Shown piece by piece: positions 9,295-21,717 of a stretch of DNA of 64,000 bases (its first letter is position 1; each line of letters opens with the position of its first letter). The DNA is from Devosia aurantiaca (GTDB lineage: Bacteria > Pseudomonadota > Alphaproteobacteria > Rhizobiales > Devosiaceae). The stretch spans positions 1 through 64,000 of the forward strand of contig NZ_JAALFG010000002.1 of the NCBI RefSeq assembly GCF_011058215.1, written 5' to 3'. Position numbers and translations under genes: made by a program. The notes under the pieces are model-generated. The model saw only the letters and a program-made list of their open reading frames with translations. It did not search any database and was not told the origin of the DNA.

Positions 9295-9330
9295 GGCGGA
9301 CCGAGCGATCGGTTCGCCGTTTTGGTTTTT
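9295..9330 (+). terminator. Terminator after omp copy 2
   Basis: This is the same GGCGGACCGA / TCGGTTCGCC hairpin as after copy 1, here followed by GTTTTGGTTTTT, a stronger T-tract. It separates the omp pair from the nuo operon. Confidence 0.8.
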
Positions 9331-9428
9331 GGCACAGCAAAAAGCAGAGTTATTCATGCCAAAGGCAGGTTGCCTTCTTTGTTCACGCCAGCTTGTTACA
9401 TGATGTTTTCGCTCATGTTTTCTTTCCC

Positions 9429-9455
9429 TTGAAACGGTTGATGCTTAGGTCTAAT
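9429..9455 (+). promoter_or_regulatory. Possible nuo operon promoter
   Basis: The roughly 220-base gap between the omp terminator and nuoA holds TTGAAA at 9429-9434 and TCTAAT at 9450-9455, resembling sigma-70 boxes but with a short 15-base spacer. This is the best candidate by eye. No operator is recognised. Confidence 0.3.
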
Positions 9456-9553
9456 CCGTTGCCCATCACCGCCGTGTCGGTTCGCATGCCCCAATTGCAT
9501 CGATTCCCGCACGCCCATCGGCCGCTCTGGCCGTCTGAAAACTAGGCTGCCGC

Positions 9554-9919
9554 ATGAACGATTTGCTCAGCGCTTACCTGCCGATTGTCCTCTTTATCGG
9601 CCTTGCTGCTGTTATCGCCCTGGCTTTGCTGGTGGCGCCGTTTCTGGTTTCCGTGAAGCGTCCCGATCCGGAAAAGGTTTCGGCCTTCGAAGCTGGATTC
9701 GAGGCGTTCAGCGATGCCCGCATGAAGGTCGATGTCCGCTTTTACCTGGTCGCTATCCTCTTCATCATCTTCGATCTTGAAGTCGCGTTCCTGTTTCCAT
9801 GGGCCGTCGCATTCCGGGATGTGGGCTGGTTCGGCTTCTGGTCGATGATGATTTTCCTCGGCGTGCTGACCATCGGCTTTATCTATGAATGGCGTAAGGG
9901 AGCTCTCGAATGGGATTGA
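9554..9919 (+). CDS. nuoA: NADH-quinone oxidoreductase subunit A
   Basis: Small membrane subunit of complex I at the junction of the peripheral arm and the membrane arm. The 121 residues hold three hydrophobic segments (about 8-32, 64-84 and 91-112), with the conserved loop [25 protein letters not shown]'s family pattern (E-G-F-x-x-F) between the first two and [13 protein letters not shown] in the second helix. First gene of a fourteen-gene cluster. Its end overlaps the nuoB start at 9910. Confidence 0.97.
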   Translation: MNDLLSAYLPIVLFIGLAAVIALALLVAPFLVSVKRPDPEKVSAFEAGFEAFSDARMKVDVRFYLVAILFIIFDLEVAFLFPWAVAFRDVGWFGFWSMMIFLGVLTIGFIYEWRKGALEWD

Positions 9920-10490
9920 GCACCGCTTCTTCTCCTCTGGTCACGCCGCGCCCCACCGGTGCGCTTGATCCTGCGACCGGTAAGCCCGTTGGTGCCGACG
10001 ATCCGTTCTTCACCGGCGTCAACAATGAACTGGCCGACAAGGGCTTCATGGTCACGACCGTGGCACAGCTCATCACCTGGGCACGCACCGGTTCGCTGAT
10101 GTGGATGCAGACGGGCCTGGCCTGTTGCGCCGTCGAAATGATGCAGATGTCGATGCCGCGTTACGACGTCGAGCGCTTCGGTGCTGCGCCGCGTGCGTCG
10201 CCGCGCCAATCCGACGTCTTGATCGTGGCTGGCACGCTGACCAACAAGATGGCGCCTGCTCTGCGCAAGGTCTACGACCAGATGCCGGAGCCGCGCTACG
10301 TCATTTCCATGGGCTCCTGCGCCAACGGCGGCGGCTATTACCACTATTCCTATTCCGTCGTTCGCGGTTGCGACCGCGTGCTGCCGGTGGACGTCTATGT
10401 CCCGGGCTGCCCGCCGACCGCTGAAGCGCTTCTTTACGGCATTCTGTTGCTGCAAAGAAGATCCGCCGCGACGGCACCATCGAGCGCTAG
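9910..10490 (+). CDS. nuoB: NADH-quinone oxidoreductase subunit B, frameshift near the end
   Basis: Carries the N2 4Fe-4S cluster that passes electrons to quinone. The ligands are visible in [10 protein letters not shown] (tandem cysteines), GSCANGGG and [14 protein letters not shown]. An extended N-terminal segment of about 40 residues precedes the core, as in many alphaproteobacteria. The frame runs off into nuoC after YGILLLQ because one A is missing at about 10456. Restoring it gives [11 protein letters not shown] and a TAG at 10488-10490, ten bases before nuoC. Restored length is about 193 residues. Since the neighbouring complex I genes are intact, a sequencing error is the likeliest cause. 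Confidence 0.95.
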
Positions 10491-10499
10491 GGCAGGGAC

Positions 10500-11117
10500 A
10501 TGGATCAGGCCACAGTTCTCGACCGCCTCACCGCACTGGGCGAGCATATCACCACCAATCTGGGTAGCGCCGTCACTGATTTCGAGGTGGCCTTCGGTGA
10601 CCTCACGATCAACATCGAGCGCGACTCGATTGCCGAGGTCGCGCGCTTTCTGCGTGACGATCCGCAGTGCCGCTTCATTGCCTTCCTCGATGTTTGCGGT
10701 GCGGACTATCCGGCGCGCGAATTCCGCTTCGACGTCGTCTACCATTTCCTGAGCCCGCACCTGAACCATCGCGTTCGCGTCAAGCTTCAGGCCGATGACG
10801 AAACGCCGGTTCCGTCGATTTGCGACATCTATCCCGGCGCAAACTGGTTCGAGCGAGAAGTCTACGACCTCTTCGGCGTGCTGTTCTCCGGTCATCCCGA
10901 TCTGCGCCGGATCCTTACCGACTACGGCTTTGACGGGCATCCGCTGCGCAAAGACTTCCCGATGACCGGCTTTGTCGAAGTCCGTTACGACGAAGAGCGC
11001 CGGCGCGTGGTCTACGAGCCCGTCGCGCTAGCCCAGGAATTCCGCTCTTTCGATTACCTGTCACCTTGGGAAGGCACGGATTACGTGCTGCCGGGTGACG
11101 AGAAGGCTAAGAACTGA
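10500..11117 (+). CDS. nuoC: NADH-quinone oxidoreductase subunit C (30 kDa)
   Basis: Peripheral-arm subunit that packs against NuoD. The 205 residues contain the 30 kDa signature region [20 protein letters not shown] through [20 protein letters not shown], followed by [19 protein letters not shown]. It is separate from nuoD, unlike the fused NuoCD of enterobacteria. The stop overlaps the nuoD ATG by one base. Confidence 0.97.
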   Translation: MDQATVLDRLTALGEHITTNLGSAVTDFEVAFGDLTINIERDSIAEVARFLRDDPQCRFIAFLDVCGADYPAREFRFDVVYHFLSPHLNHRVRVKLQADDETPVPSICDIYPGANWFEREVYDLFGVLFSGHPDLRRILTDYGFDGHPLRKDFPMTGFVEVRYDEERRRVVYEPVALAQEFRSFDYLSPWEGTDYVLPGDEKAKN

Positions 11118-12307
11118 TGGCTGAAGTCGACGTTCGCAACTTCACTCTCAATTTCGGCCCCGTGCACCCCTCGGCGCACGGTGTGCTGCGCATGATCCTT
11201 GAACTGGATGGCGAGCTTGTCGAGCGCGTCGATCCGCATATCGGCCTCTTGCATCGCGGCACCGAAAAGCTGATCGAAGCCAAGACTTATCTCCAGGGCC
11301 TGCCATATTTCGACCGTCTCGATTACGTGGCGCCGATGAACCAGGAACATGCCTATGCGATCGCTATCGAGCGCATGCTGGGCATCGAAGTCCCGCGTCG
11401 TGCGCAGCTGATCCGCGTGCTTTATGCCGAAATCGGGCGCCTTTTGGCTCACCTGATGAACGTGACCACGCAGGCCATGGACATCGGCGCGCTGACGCCC
11501 CCGCTTTGGGGTTTCGAACAGCGCGAAAAGCTCATGGTGTTCTACGAGCGCGCTTCCGGCGCCCGCATGCACGCGGCCTACTTCCGTCCCGGTGGCGTCC
11601 ATCAGGACCTGCCGCAGGCGCTTGTCGACGACATCGAGTCGTTCTGCCACCAGTTTCCCAAGGCTTTGGACGACATCGACCAGTTGCTGACCGGCAATCG
11701 CATTTTCAAGCAGCGCAATGTCGATATTGGCGTCGTGCCGCTCGAAGAGGCCTGGGGCAGGGGCTTCTCCGGCGTCATGGTGCGCGCATCGGGCGCTGCC
11801 TGGGACCTGCGCAAATCGCAGCCCTACGACGCTTATGCCGAAATGGAATTTGACATTCCGACCGGCAAGAACGGCGACTGTTATGATCGCTACCTGGTCC
11901 GCATGGAAGAAATGCGCCAGGCCAACGAAATCATGAAGCAGTGCGTCGCCAAGCTCAACGCACCAGACGGCAAGGGCCCGATCGCGACGCTCGACGGCAA
12001 GGTCGCTCCGCCCAAGCGCGGCGAGATGAAGCAGTCGATGGAAGCGCTGATCCATCACTTCAAGCTTTACACCGAAGGCTTCAAGGTCCCGGCCGGAGAG
12101 ATCTATGCCGCCGTGGAAGCGCCCAAGGGTGAGTTCGGCGTTTATCTCGTGTCCGATGGCACCAACAAGCCCTATCGCTGCCATATCCGTGCGCCGGGCT
12201 TCGCCCATCTCAGCGCCATGGACCATCTTTGCAAGGGCCACATGCTGGCCGACGTCACTGCGATCCTCGGATCGATCGATATTGTGTTCGGAGAGGTTGA
12301 TCGCTGA
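11117..12307 (+). CDS. nuoD: NADH-quinone oxidoreductase subunit D (49 kDa)
   Basis: Forms the quinone pocket with NuoB. The 396 residues begin with the family pattern [20 protein letters not shown], which holds the conserved quinone-site histidines, and continue with [29 protein letters not shown] and the C-terminal [20 protein letters not shown]. It ends at a TGATGA overlap with the nuoE start. Intact and of normal length. Confidence 0.97.
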   Translation: MAEVDVRNFTLNFGPVHPSAHGVLRMILELDGELVERVDPHIGLLHRGTEKLIEAKTYLQGLPYFDRLDYVAPMNQEHAYAIAIERMLGIEVPRRAQLIRVLYAEIGRLLAHLMNVTTQAMDIGALTPPLWGFEQREKLMVFYERASGARMHAAYFRPGGVHQDLPQALVDDIESFCHQFPKALDDIDQLLTGNRIFKQRNVDIGVVPLEEAWGRGFSGVMVRASGAAWDLRKSQPYDAYAEMEFDIPTGKNGDCYDRYLVRMEEMRQANEIMKQCVAKLNAPDGKGPIATLDGKVAPPKRGEMKQSMEALIHHFKLYTEGFKVPAGEIYAAVEAPKGEFGVYLVSDGTNKPYRCHIRAPGFAHLSAMDHLCKGHMLADVTAILGSIDIVFGEVDR

Positions 12308-13627
12308 TGACTGTGCGACGCCTTGCAGACGAGTCGGTGCAGCCGGCAAGTTTCGCTTTTTCTGCTGAAAACGCCGCCTGGGCCGAAAAGCGCATCGGGC
12401 TTTATCCGGCCGGCCGGCAGCAGTCCGCCGTGATCCCGCTGCTCATGCGCGCGCAGGATCAGGACGGCTGGGTGACCCGCGCGACCATTGAAAAGGTCGC
12501 CGAAATGCTCGGCATGCCCTATATCCGCGTGCTGGAAGTGGCGACCTTCTATACGCAGTTCCAACTGCAGCCGGTGGGCACGCGTGCCCACGTCCAGGTT
12601 TGCGGCACGACGCCGTGCATGTTGCGCGGCGCTGAAGACCTGATCAATGTCTGCCGCAGCAAGATCCATCATGACCCGCACCATCTTAACGAAGATGGCA
12701 CCCTGTCTTGGGAAGAGGTCGAGTGTGCCGGCGCTTGCGTCAACGCACCCATGGTGGCGATTTTCCACGACACTTATGAAGACCTGACGCCGGCCCGCCT
12801 CGAAGAAATCATCGATGCTTTCCACGCTGGTAGTGGCGCAAGCATCAAGCCGGGGCCACAGATCGACCGCCAGTTCTCGGGTCCCGAGGGCGGCGAGACG
12901 ACGCTGCTGGAAACCCCGACTGCAACGCGCGAAAAGTTCGTGCCACCAGCCCCGCCGGAAGCTCCCGCTGCGCCGGCCGCAGCTCCTGCGGCCCCGCTGC
13001 TCCGCAGGCGCCCACCAATGCTGCAAAGCCCCGCGATGTCGCCGAGGAAAACGCTCCTGCGATCAAGGGTACGCCGGCTGACGCCAAGGTCAGCCAGGCG
13101 AAGGCCGAAGAAGCACGCGTCGCTGCCGATGTCGCTGCGAAGGCTGATGGCACGCCCAACACGGCCATGCGTGAAGGCTCCACCGGTGCCGAGTCCGATG
13201 CCTCCAAGGTCGACGGTGGCAAGGCGGTCGGCAAGGAGCAGGCAACTTCTCGTGCCGCTGACGGGACCTCGACGTCGCCCGAACCGGTAAAGCCCGAAAT
13301 CGTGGCGCCGGAGGCCAATCCCAAGGAAGTCAGCCCGACGCTCGACGCAGGTGCCGTGCCGCCCTTGTTCGAACGTCCTCAACGGACTGCCGACAACCTC
13401 AAGCTGATTTCCGGCGTCGGTCCGGTGATCGAAGCCAAGCTCAATGCCCTGGGCGTCACGCGCTATGACCAGATCGCCAAGTTCGGTCCGGAAGACCTCA
13501 CGCGTCTCGACACCGCGCTCAATTTTCGCGGTCGGGTTTCGCGTGACAACTGGGTCGGCCAGGCCGAGGCGCTGGCGCGTGGCGGCATCGAAGAACACCG
13601 CCGCCTATTTGGGAAGGATCCCCGCTG

Positions 13628-13628
<1 letters not shown>
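12307..13628 (+). CDS. nuoE: NADH-quinone oxidoreductase subunit E with long C-terminal extension, one frameshift
   Basis: The 24 kDa subunit bearing the N1a 2Fe-2S cluster in the NADH module. The thioredoxin-like core occupies residues 1 to about 185, with ligands C99, C104, C140 and C144 (VCGTTPC and ECAGAC). After it comes an Ala/Pro/Lys-rich linker of about 175 residues. A compact C-terminal domain (about residues 360-435) follows, with the helix-hairpin-helix-like pattern [20 protein letters not shown] and then [20 protein letters not shown]. One base is missing near 12996 in the linker. The downstream frame then runs to the TGA at 13626-13628, which overlaps the nuoF ATG. The restored length of about 440 far exceeds the usual 160-170. 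Similar extensions occur in rhizobial NuoE, and their role is not known to me. Confidence 0.93.
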
Positions 13629-14935
<1,307 letters not shown>

Positions 14936-14939
14936 GCTT

Positions 14940-17042
14940 ATGGCCAATATCAAAGTCGACGGCCAGCTCGTCGAAGTTCCGGACTACTATACCCTGATGC
15001 AGGCGGCCGAAGCCGCTGGCGCCGAGATCCCGCGCTTTTGCTACCACGATCGCCTGTCGGTCGCGGGCAATTGCCGCATGTGCCTCGTTGAAGTGAAGGG
15101 TGGCCCGCCAAAGCCGCAGGCCTCCTGCGCCATGTCGGTCAAGGACTTGCGTCCCGGCCCCAACGGCGAGCCGCCTGAAATGTTCACCAACACGCCCATG
15201 GTCAAAAAGGCCCGCGAAGGCGTGATGGAATTCCTGCTGATCAACCATCCGCTCGATTGCCCGATCTGCGATCAGGGCGGCGAATGCGATCTCCAGGACC
15301 AGGCCATGGCCTATGGCGTCTCCGGCTCGCGTTTCTTCGAGAACAAGCGCGCCGTCGAAGACAAGTATATGGGTCCGCTGATCAAGACCTCGATGAACCG
15401 CTGCATTCACTGCACGCGCTGCGTCCGTTTCACCACCGAAGTCGCCGGTATTTCCGAGCTCGGCCTACTGGGCCGTGGCGAAGATGCCGAGATCACGCCA
15501 TATCTCGAGCGCGCACTCACCAGCGAACTCCAGGGCAATGTCATCGACCTTTGCCCGGTCGGCGCGCTGACTTCCAAGCCATATGCCTTCCACGCTCGCC
15601 CTTGGGAATTGAGCAAGACCGAGAGCATCGACGTCATGGACGCCGTGGGCTCAGCCGTGCGCGTCGATGCCCGTGGCCGCGAAGTGATGCGCGTGCTGCC
15701 GCGCGTCAACGAAGCCATCAACGAAGAGTGGATCTCCGACAAGACCCGCTTCCATTGGGATGGCCTCAAGACTCAGCGTCTCGACCGCCCCTATGTGCGC
15801 AAGAATGGCCGCCTGCAGTCCACGACTTGGGACGAAGCTTTCGCCACCGTCGCCGCCCGCATCAAGCAGGCCGGCAACCGCGTTGGCGCCATCGCCGGTG
15901 ACCTTTCTGCCGTCGAAGAGATGTACGCGCTCAAGGGTCTCCTGGCCTCGATCGGCTCGGGCATGACCGATGTGCGTCCCGCCATGTCCGGCATCGATCC
16001 GTCCATGCCGCGCTCGGCCTATCTCTTCAATCCGACCATTGCCGGTATCGAAGAAGCCGACGCCATCCTCATCATCGGCGCCAATCCGCGCCGCGAGGCC
16101 GCGGTGCTGAACGCCCGCATCCGCAAGACTTGGCGCGCCAAGGGCATTCCTGTGGCCGTCATCGGCGAACAGGCCGATCTGACCTATCCTTATGAATATC
16201 TCGGCGCCGGTTTCGAAACGCTGGCCGACCTCGCCGCGGGCAACGGCGCCTTTGCAAATACGCTTGCAAATGCCCAGCGTCCGCTGATCATCGTCGGCGA
16301 AGGTGCGGTCTCGCATGCCAGCCTCGGCAAGCAGGCTGGCCGCGACACCATTGCTTTGGCGGCCAAGCTCGCCAGCGGCGCCAATGTTGCCGAAGGCTGG
16401 AACGGCTTTGCGCTGTTGCACAACGCCGCCAGCCGCGTCGGTGGTCTCGATATCGGCTTTGTGCCGCACAATGGCGGCGTCTGCTCTGCAGACCAGATCG
16501 CCATGGCGGGCAGGGGTGAGCTCGACGTCCTGATCTTGCTGGGCGCCGACGAATACGACACCTCGGCCATGGGCAATGCCTTTGTGGTCTATATCGGCTC
16601 GCACGGTGACAAGGGCGCAAACCGCGCCGATGTCATCCTGCCGGGCGCGACCTACACGGAAAAGTCCGGCACCTATGTGAACACGGAAGGTCGCGTGCAG
16701 GTAACCACCCGCGCCGTATTCCCGCCCGGCGATGCCAAGGAAGACTGGGCCATCATTCGCGCCCTGTCCGGCGTCATCGGCCAGCCGCTGCCCTATAACT
16801 CGCTGTCGCAGCTGCGCAGCGCCATCTATGCGGAATTCCCGCATCTGGCGCGCATCGATCAGATCACGCCTGGCTCGGTCGGCGATCTCGCGACTCTGGC
16901 CGGCGCTGCGATCAAGACCCAGTCGGCGCCCTACAAATCGCGGGTTTCGGACTTCTATCTCAGCAATCCGATCGCTCGTGCATCTGCCGTTATGGCCGAA
17001 TGCGCTGCGATGGCCTCCGGCATGCGCCAAGCTGCGGAGTAG
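14940..17042 (+). CDS. nuoG: NADH-quinone oxidoreductase subunit G (75 kDa)
   Basis: Largest peripheral subunit, carrying N1b, N4 and N5. The 700 residues start with a ferredoxin-type domain (CYHDRLSVAGNCRMC), then the His/Cys site HPLDCPICDQGGECDLQDQ and the MNRCIHCTRCVRF cluster. A molybdopterin-oxidoreductase-like domain follows without an obvious cofactor site (LIIGANPRREAAVLNARIRK, then LPGATYTEKSGTYVNTEGR). It begins four bases after nuoF and ends ten bases before nuoH. Intact. Confidence 0.97.
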   Translation: MANIKVDGQLVEVPDYYTLMQAAEAAGAEIPRFCYHDRLSVAGNCRMCLVEVKGGPPKPQASCAMSVKDLRPGPNGEPPEMFTNTPMVKKAREGVMEFLLINHPLDCPICDQGGECDLQDQAMAYGVSGSRFFENKRAVEDKYMGPLIKTSMNRCIHCTRCVRFTTEVAGISELGLLGRGEDAEITPYLERALTSELQGNVIDLCPVGALTSKPYAFHARPWELSKTESIDVMDAVGSAVRVDARGREVMRVLPRVNEAINEEWISDKTRFHWDGLKTQRLDRPYVRKNGRLQSTTWDEAFATVAARIKQAGNRVGAIAGDLSAVEEMYALKGLLASIGSGMTDVRPAMSGIDPSMPRSAYLFNPTIAGIEEADAILIIGANPRREAAVLNARIRKTWRAKGIPVAVIGEQADLTYPYEYLGAGFETLADLAAGNGAFANTLANAQRPLIIVGEGAVSHASLGKQAGRDTIALAAKLASGANVAEGWNGFALLHNAASRVGGLDIGFVPHNGGVCSADQIAMAGRGELDVLILLGADEYDTSAMGNAFVVYIGSHGDKGANRADVILPGATYTEKSGTYVNTEGRVQVTTRAVFPPGDAKEDWAIIRALSGVIGQPLPYNSLSQLRSAIYAEFPHLARIDQITPGSVGDLATLAGAAIKTQSAPYKSRVSDFYLSNPIARASAVMAECAAMASGMRQAAE

Positions 17043-17051
17043 GGGAGCATA

Positions 17052-18149
17052 ATGGACTTCATCAACGCTGCCCTCGACTACCTGCTCGGGATCCCGGCCA
17101 TTGGCTTGGGCACCCAGATCGGGTTTGTCTATAAGGCGCTCGCTCTCCTTGTTGGCCTCCTGATCTTCACGGCCTTTATCCTCCTGGCCGACCGCAAGGT
17201 CTGGGCGGCGGTGCAGCTGCGTCGCGGACCTAACGTCGTCGGTCCGTTCGGCCTCCTGCAATCCTTCGCCGACCTTTTGAAGTTCGTCTTCAAGGAAGCC
17301 ATTATTCCGGCCGGAGCCGACAAGATCCTGTTCCTTGCCGCCCCGCTGATCACCGCAACGCTGGCGCTTGCTGGCTGGGTCGTGGTGCCTGTGTTCGATG
17401 GCGGCGCCATGGCCAACATCAATATCGGCATTCTCTACCTCCTCGGCGTCTCCTCGCTTGGCGTCTATGGCGTCATCATCGGCGGCTGGGCATCGAACTC
17501 GAAATATCCGTTCCTTGGCGCCCTCCGCTCTGCGGCGCAGATGGTGAGCTACGAAGTCTCGATTGGCCTCGTCATCATCACCGTGCTGCTCTGCGTCGGC
17601 TCTCTCAACCTCAACGACATCATTCTGGCGCAGCGCGACATGGGCCTTGCCCATGCGATTGGCGTGCCGTGGCTGACCTTCCTCAACTGGTTCTGGCTGC
17701 CACTCTTCCCGATGTTCGTGGTGTTCTACATTTCGGCTCTGGCCGAAACCAACCGCCCGCCCTTCGACATGGTGGAAGGCGAGTCCGAACTCGTCGCCGG
17801 CTTCATGACCGAGTATTCGGCCACGCCTTACCTGCTGTTCATGCTGGGCGAGTACATCTCGATCCTCCTGATGTGCGCCATGACCACGGTGCTGTTCCTC
17901 GGTGGCTGGACGTCGCCGATCGACCTGCCACCATTCACCTGGATTCCGGGGCTCATCTGGTTCTTCATCAAGGTTACGCTGGTCTTCTTCATGTTCGCCA
18001 TGGCCAAGTCCATCGTGCCCCGCTACCGCTACGACCAACTGATGCGAATCGGCTGGAAGCTCTTCCTGCCGCTGTCGTTGATCATGGTCATTATCGTTGC
18101 TTTCGTGCTTCAGCTCACCGGCTGGGGCTGGCATGGAGGCGTTGCCTGA
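17052..18149 (+). CDS. nuoH: NADH-quinone oxidoreductase subunit H
   Basis: Membrane subunit that completes the quinone channel. The 365 residues form about eight to nine helices. Conserved features are [20 protein letters not shown], the [20 protein letters not shown] quinone-site loop and [15 protein letters not shown]. An A/GGAGC-type ribosome site precedes the ATG. Its TGA shares a base with the nuoI ATG. Confidence 0.97.
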   Translation: MDFINAALDYLLGIPAIGLGTQIGFVYKALALLVGLLIFTAFILLADRKVWAAVQLRRGPNVVGPFGLLQSFADLLKFVFKEAIIPAGADKILFLAAPLITATLALAGWVVVPVFDGGAMANINIGILYLLGVSSLGVYGVIIGGWASNSKYPFLGALRSAAQMVSYEVSIGLVIITVLLCVGSLNLNDIILAQRDMGLAHAIGVPWLTFLNWFWLPLFPMFVVFYISALAETNRPPFDMVEGESELVAGFMTEYSATPYLLFMLGEYISILLMCAMTTVLFLGGWTSPIDLPPFTWIPGLIWFFIKVTLVFFMFAMAKSIVPRYRYDQLMRIGWKLFLPLSLIMVIIVAFVLQLTGWGWHGGVA

Positions 18150-18637
18150 TGCGCGTCGGACAAGTCGTAAATACCCTCCTGCTGCGCGAGTTCGTCTCGG
18201 CCTTCTTTCTGGCCATGCGCTACTTCTTCAGCCCCAAGCCTACGGTGAACTACCCCTTTGAAAAGGGCCCGGTCTCGCCGCGCTTTCGCGGTGAACACGC
18301 CCTCCGCCGGTATCCTAACGGCGAAGAGCGCTGCATTGCCTGTAAGCTCTGCGAAGCTATTTGCCCGGCCCAGGCCATCACCATCGAAGCCGGCCCGCGC
18401 CAGAACGACGGCACCCGCCGCACCGTGCGCTACGACATCGACATGGTGAAATGCATCTATTGCGGCTTCTGCCAGGAAGCTTGCCCGGTAGACGCCATCG
18501 TCGAAGGCCCGAACTTTGAGTTTGCGACCGAAACGCGCGAAGAGCTCTACTTCAACAAAGAGCGGCTCTTGGCCAACGGCGACCGGTGGGAACGCGAACT
18601 CGCGTCCAACCTCGCCGCCGACGCGCCATACCGCTAA
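18149..18637 (+). CDS. nuoI: NADH-quinone oxidoreductase subunit I
   Basis: Holds clusters N6a and N6b between NuoG and NuoB. The 162 residues contain two 4Fe-4S motifs of CxxCxxCxxxCP type: [18 protein letters not shown] and [19 protein letters not shown]. The N-terminal amphipathic segment ([20 protein letters not shown]) lies on the membrane. Its start overlaps the nuoH stop, so the longer upstream open frame is not used. Confidence 0.97.
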   Translation: MRVGQVVNTLLLREFVSAFFLAMRYFFSPKPTVNYPFEKGPVSPRFRGEHALRRYPNGEERCIACKLCEAICPAQAITIEAGPRQNDGTRRTVRYDIDMVKCIYCGFCQEACPVDAIVEGPNFEFATETREELYFNKERLLANGDRWERELASNLAADAPYR

Positions 18638-18649
18638 GAGGGAAGACGG

Positions 18650-19261
18650 ATGAGCCTTCCACTATTCTTCTTCTACATCTTCTCGGCAGTGACGGTCGCC
18701 TCGGCCTTCATGGTGATTTCCTCGCGAAATCCCGTCCATGCCGTGCTGTTCCTGATCCTGGCCTTCGTCAACGCCGCCGGTCTCTTCATGCTGGCCGGCG
18801 CTGAGTTCCTGGCGCTGATCCTGATCGTCGTCTATGTCGGCGCCGTCGCGGTGCTGTTCCTCTTCGTCGTCATGATGCTCGACGTCGACTTCGCCGACAT
18901 GCGCCGCGGCATGCTGCAATACGCGCCGGTCGGTATCGTCGTCGGCATCGTGCTGCTGCTCGAGCTTCTGCTGGTTGCCGGTAGTTTCCTCGTCGCACCC
19001 GATGCGGCGAGCGGATCGTCGCTGCCGATCGACGGCACGATGGACAATACCCGCGCACTCGGCCTCGTGCTCTACACGCGCTATGTCTTCCTGTTCCAGG
19101 GCGCTGCAGCCATCCTCCTGGTGGCCATGATCGGTGCCATCGTCCTGACCCTGCGTCACCGCACCGGCGTAAAGCGCCAGAGCACCGCAGCGCAACTCGG
19201 CCGCATGCCGGCCGACACGCTCCAGGTCGTCAAAGTCAAAAGCGGCGAGGGGCTGCAATAA
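18650..19261 (+). CDS. nuoJ: NADH-quinone oxidoreductase subunit J
   Basis: Membrane subunit near the quinone site, 203 residues with five predicted helices. The family pattern [20 protein letters not shown] and [20 protein letters not shown] (helix 3 with the pi-bulge region) is clear. The C-terminal cytoplasmic tail is about 35 residues and basic. It follows nuoI by twelve bases and overlaps the nuoK start. Confidence 0.96.
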   Translation: MSLPLFFFYIFSAVTVASAFMVISSRNPVHAVLFLILAFVNAAGLFMLAGAEFLALILIVVYVGAVAVLFLFVVMMLDVDFADMRRGMLQYAPVGIVVGIVLLLELLLVAGSFLVAPDAASGSSLPIDGTMDNTRALGLVLYTRYVFLFQGAAAILLVAMIGAIVLTLRHRTGVKRQSTAAQLGRMPADTLQVVKVKSGEGLQ

Positions 19262-19578
19262 TGGTCGGTACGGTTATTGGGCTCGGTCACTACCTGACCG
19301 TTGCGGCGATCCTGTTCACGCTGGGCGTGTTCGGCATCTTCCTCAACCGCCGCAACATCATCGTCATCCTGATGTCGGTGGAATTGATCCTGCTGGCGGT
19401 CAACCTCAACCTCGTGGCCTTCAGCTCGCATCTGCAGGACCTTCAGGGTCAGGTTTTTGCGCTGATGATCCTCACCGTTGCTGCTGCCGAGGCCGCTATC
19501 GGTCTCGCCATCCTCGTTACCTTCTATCGCAATCGGGGCACGATCGCGGTTGAAGACGCCAACCAGATGAAGGGTTAA
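19261..19578 (+). CDS. nuoK: NADH-quinone oxidoreductase subunit K
   Basis: Small MrpC-like membrane subunit with three helices in 105 residues. The two functionally important glutamates appear in [18 protein letters not shown] and in [19 protein letters not shown]. Normal length, intact. The ATG shares its first base with the nuoJ stop. Confidence 0.97.
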   Translation: MVGTVIGLGHYLTVAAILFTLGVFGIFLNRRNIIVILMSVELILLAVNLNLVAFSSHLQDLQGQVFALMILTVAAAEAAIGLAILVTFYRNRGTIAVEDANQMKG

Positions 19579-19590
19579 GGGGCACCCTCT

Positions 19591-21717
19591 ATGATCATTC
19601 AGGCGATTGTTTTCCTGCCCCTCGTCGGGGCACTCGTCGCAGGCCTGCTCGGCCGCAGCATCGGCCACCGGCCATCCGAGTTCATCACCACCGGCCTCCT
19701 AATCATCGCTGCGGTGCTGAGCTGGGTCGTCTTCCTGCCTGTCGCCTTTGGTGATGGCCTGGTTGGTGCGGTCGGCGACGGCCATGCCGCCGTGGTCAAG
19801 GTCGAGGTCATGCGCTGGATCCAGGTCGGCGACATGGACCTGCGCTGGATCCTGCGCGTCGATACGCTCACCGCCATCATGCTGGTCGTCGTGAACACGG
19901 TCTCGGCCCTCGTTCACCTTTATTCCATCGGCTACATGAACGAAGACCCGCACCGGTCGCGCTTCTTCGCCTACCTTTCGCTCTTTACCTTCGCCATGCT
20001 GATGCTGGTGACGGCTGACAACTTCTTGCAGATGTTCTTCGGCTGGGAAGGCGTGGGTCTCGCGTCATATCTCCTGATCGGCTTCTGGTACACGCGTCCC
20101 TCGGCCACCGCCGCCGCGATGAAGGCCTTCGTCGTCAACCGTGTCGGTGACTTCGGCTTCGCCCTCGGCATCTTCGGCGCTTTCCTGGTGCTCGGTCACA
20201 TCGACTTCGATGGTGCCTTCGAAGCGGCCGATGCTTTTGCGACCACCGGTCTTCCCACCATCCGGTTCCTTTCCTGGAACGTCGATGCCATGACCGTCGT
20301 CTGCCTGCTGCTCTTCATGGGTGCCATGGGCAAGTCGGCGCAGTTCCTGCTGCACACCTGGCTGCCGGACGCCATGGAAGGCCCGACGCCCGTGTCGGCG
20401 CTGATCCATGCCGCAACCATGGTGACCGCCGGCGTCTTCATGGTCGCCCGCCTGTCGCCGCTGTTCGAAACCTCACAAGTGGCGCTGACCGTCGTCATCG
20501 TCATCGGCGCCATCACTGCTTTCTTTGCCGCAACCGTCGGCCTCGTCCAGAACGACATCAAGCGCGTCATCGCGTATTCGACCTGTTCGCAGCTCGGCTA
20601 CATGTTCGTGGCCCTCGGCACCGGTGCCTATTCGGCCGGCGTTTTCCACCTCTTCACCCACGCCTTCTTCAAGGCGCTCTTGTTCCTGGGCGCCGGCTCG
20701 GTCATCCACGCGATGCACCACGAGCAGGACATGCGCAACATGGGTGGCCTCCGCAAGAAGATCCCCATCACCTATTGGATGATGATGATCGGCACGCTGG
20801 CGCTGACCGGCGTCGGCATTCCGGGCACCAATTTTGGTTTTGCCGGCTTCTTCTCCAAGGACTCGATCATCGAGAGCGCCTATGCCTATGGTGGCCAGAT
20901 CGGCAGCTTTGCCTTTTGGCTTCTGGTCATCGCCGCCATGTTCACGAGCTTCTATTCGTGGCGCCTGGTGCACCTGACCTTCCACGGCTCGCCGCGCGAC
21001 GCGCAGCATAGCCATACCACTCATCCCGATCCGGCCCATTCGGATCCGGAAACCCATCACGAGCCGATCGACGACAGCAATCTCGACGACCATGTGCATG
21101 CCGCCGTCAGCCATGACGATGCGCATCACCATGGCTCCGCCTATGACCACGCCCATGAATCGCCAAACGTCATGCTGGTGCCGCTCTATGTGCTGGCCGT
21201 CGGCGCGGTGCTTGCCGGCGCGGTCTTCTACGGCATGTTCTTCCACGAGGTCGAACACATCGAGCACTTCTTCGCCGGCGCCATTGTCGTCGACCACGAG
21301 ATCATCGAGGCGGCGCACCATGTGCCGTGGCTGGTCAAGTGGAGCGCGACCTTTGCCATGATCATCGGCTTCATCGCCGCCTACATCATGTATATCCGTC
21401 GTCCAGAAATGCCGGGCCGCATCGCCGCGACCAATCCGGGGCTCTACAAGTTCCTGCTCAACAAGTGGTACTTCGACGAGCTCTACAACACGATCTTCGT
21501 CAAGCCCGCGCTCTATATCGGCCGCGCGGTGTGGAAAGGCTTCGATGACCAGCTCATCGACCAGACCTTCACCGAAGGTCTCGGCCGCCGCGTCCAGAAC
21601 GTCACCAACTGGGTGGTCAAGCTCCAGTCCGGTTATCTTTATCACTATGCCTTCGCCATGCTGATCGGCATCGCGGCGCTCCTGACCTGGGCCATCGCGG
21701 CCGGGGGATTGATCTGA
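19591..21717 (+). CDS. nuoL: NADH-quinone oxidoreductase subunit L, with His-rich loop
   Basis: Antiporter-like proton-pumping subunit with the long lateral helix, 708 residues. Core motifs include [19 protein letters not shown], the [20 protein letters not shown] lysine helix, [14 protein letters not shown] and [19 protein letters not shown]. Between the central helices and the C-terminal amphipathic helix, about residues 464-525, lies a cytoplasmic or periplasmic loop with about fifteen histidines and many Asp/Glu. It is encoded at about 20980-21170 and is absent from the short E. coli protein. Intact, and overlaps nuoM by one base. Confidence 0.96.
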   Translation: MIIQAIVFLPLVGALVAGLLGRSIGHRPSEFITTGLLIIAAVLSWVVFLPVAFGDGLVGAVGDGHAAVVKVEVMRWIQVGDMDLRWILRVDTLTAIMLVVVNTVSALVHLYSIGYMNEDPHRSRFFAYLSLFTFAMLMLVTADNFLQMFFGWEGVGLASYLLIGFWYTRPSATAAAMKAFVVNRVGDFGFALGIFGAFLVLGHIDFDGAFEAADAFATTGLPTIRFLSWNVDAMTVVCLLLFMGAMGKSAQFLLHTWLPDAMEGPTPVSALIHAATMVTAGVFMVARLSPLFETSQVALTVVIVIGAITAFFAATVGLVQNDIKRVIAYSTCSQLGYMFVALGTGAYSAGVFHLFTHAFFKALLFLGAGSVIHAMHHEQDMRNMGGLRKKIPITYWMMMIGTLALTGVGIPGTNFGFAGFFSKDSIIESAYAYGGQIGSFAFWLLVIAAMFTSFYSWRLVHLTFHGSPRDAQHSHTTHPDPAHSDPETHHEPIDDSNLDDHVHAAVSHDDAHHHGSAYDHAHESPNVMLVPLYVLAVGAVLAGAVFYGMFFHEVEHIEHFFAGAIVVDHEIIEAAHHVPWLVKWSATFAMIIGFIAAYIMYIRRPEMPGRIAATNPGLYKFLLNKWYFDELYNTIFVKPALYIGRAVWKGFDDQLIDQTFTEGLGRRVQNVTNWVVKLQSGYLYHYAFAMLIGIAALLTWAIAAGGLI

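Noticed and set aside
12307-13290. Arg-rich C-terminus of the NuoE open frame
   Set aside because: After about 12996 this frame is an out-of-frame reading. The neighbouring frame gives the sensible Ala/Lys/Glu linker and the conserved end domain.
15651-18134. 827-residue reverse-strand open frame
   Set aside because: It is antisense to intact nuoG and nuoH, made of Arg/Asp/Gly/His-rich sequence typical of the mirror frame of GC-rich genes, and shows no domain.
20473-21645. 390-residue reverse-strand open frame rich in Asp, Val and Gly
   Set aside because: Antisense to nuoL. Its odd composition mirrors the His-rich loop and hydrophobic codons of the real gene.
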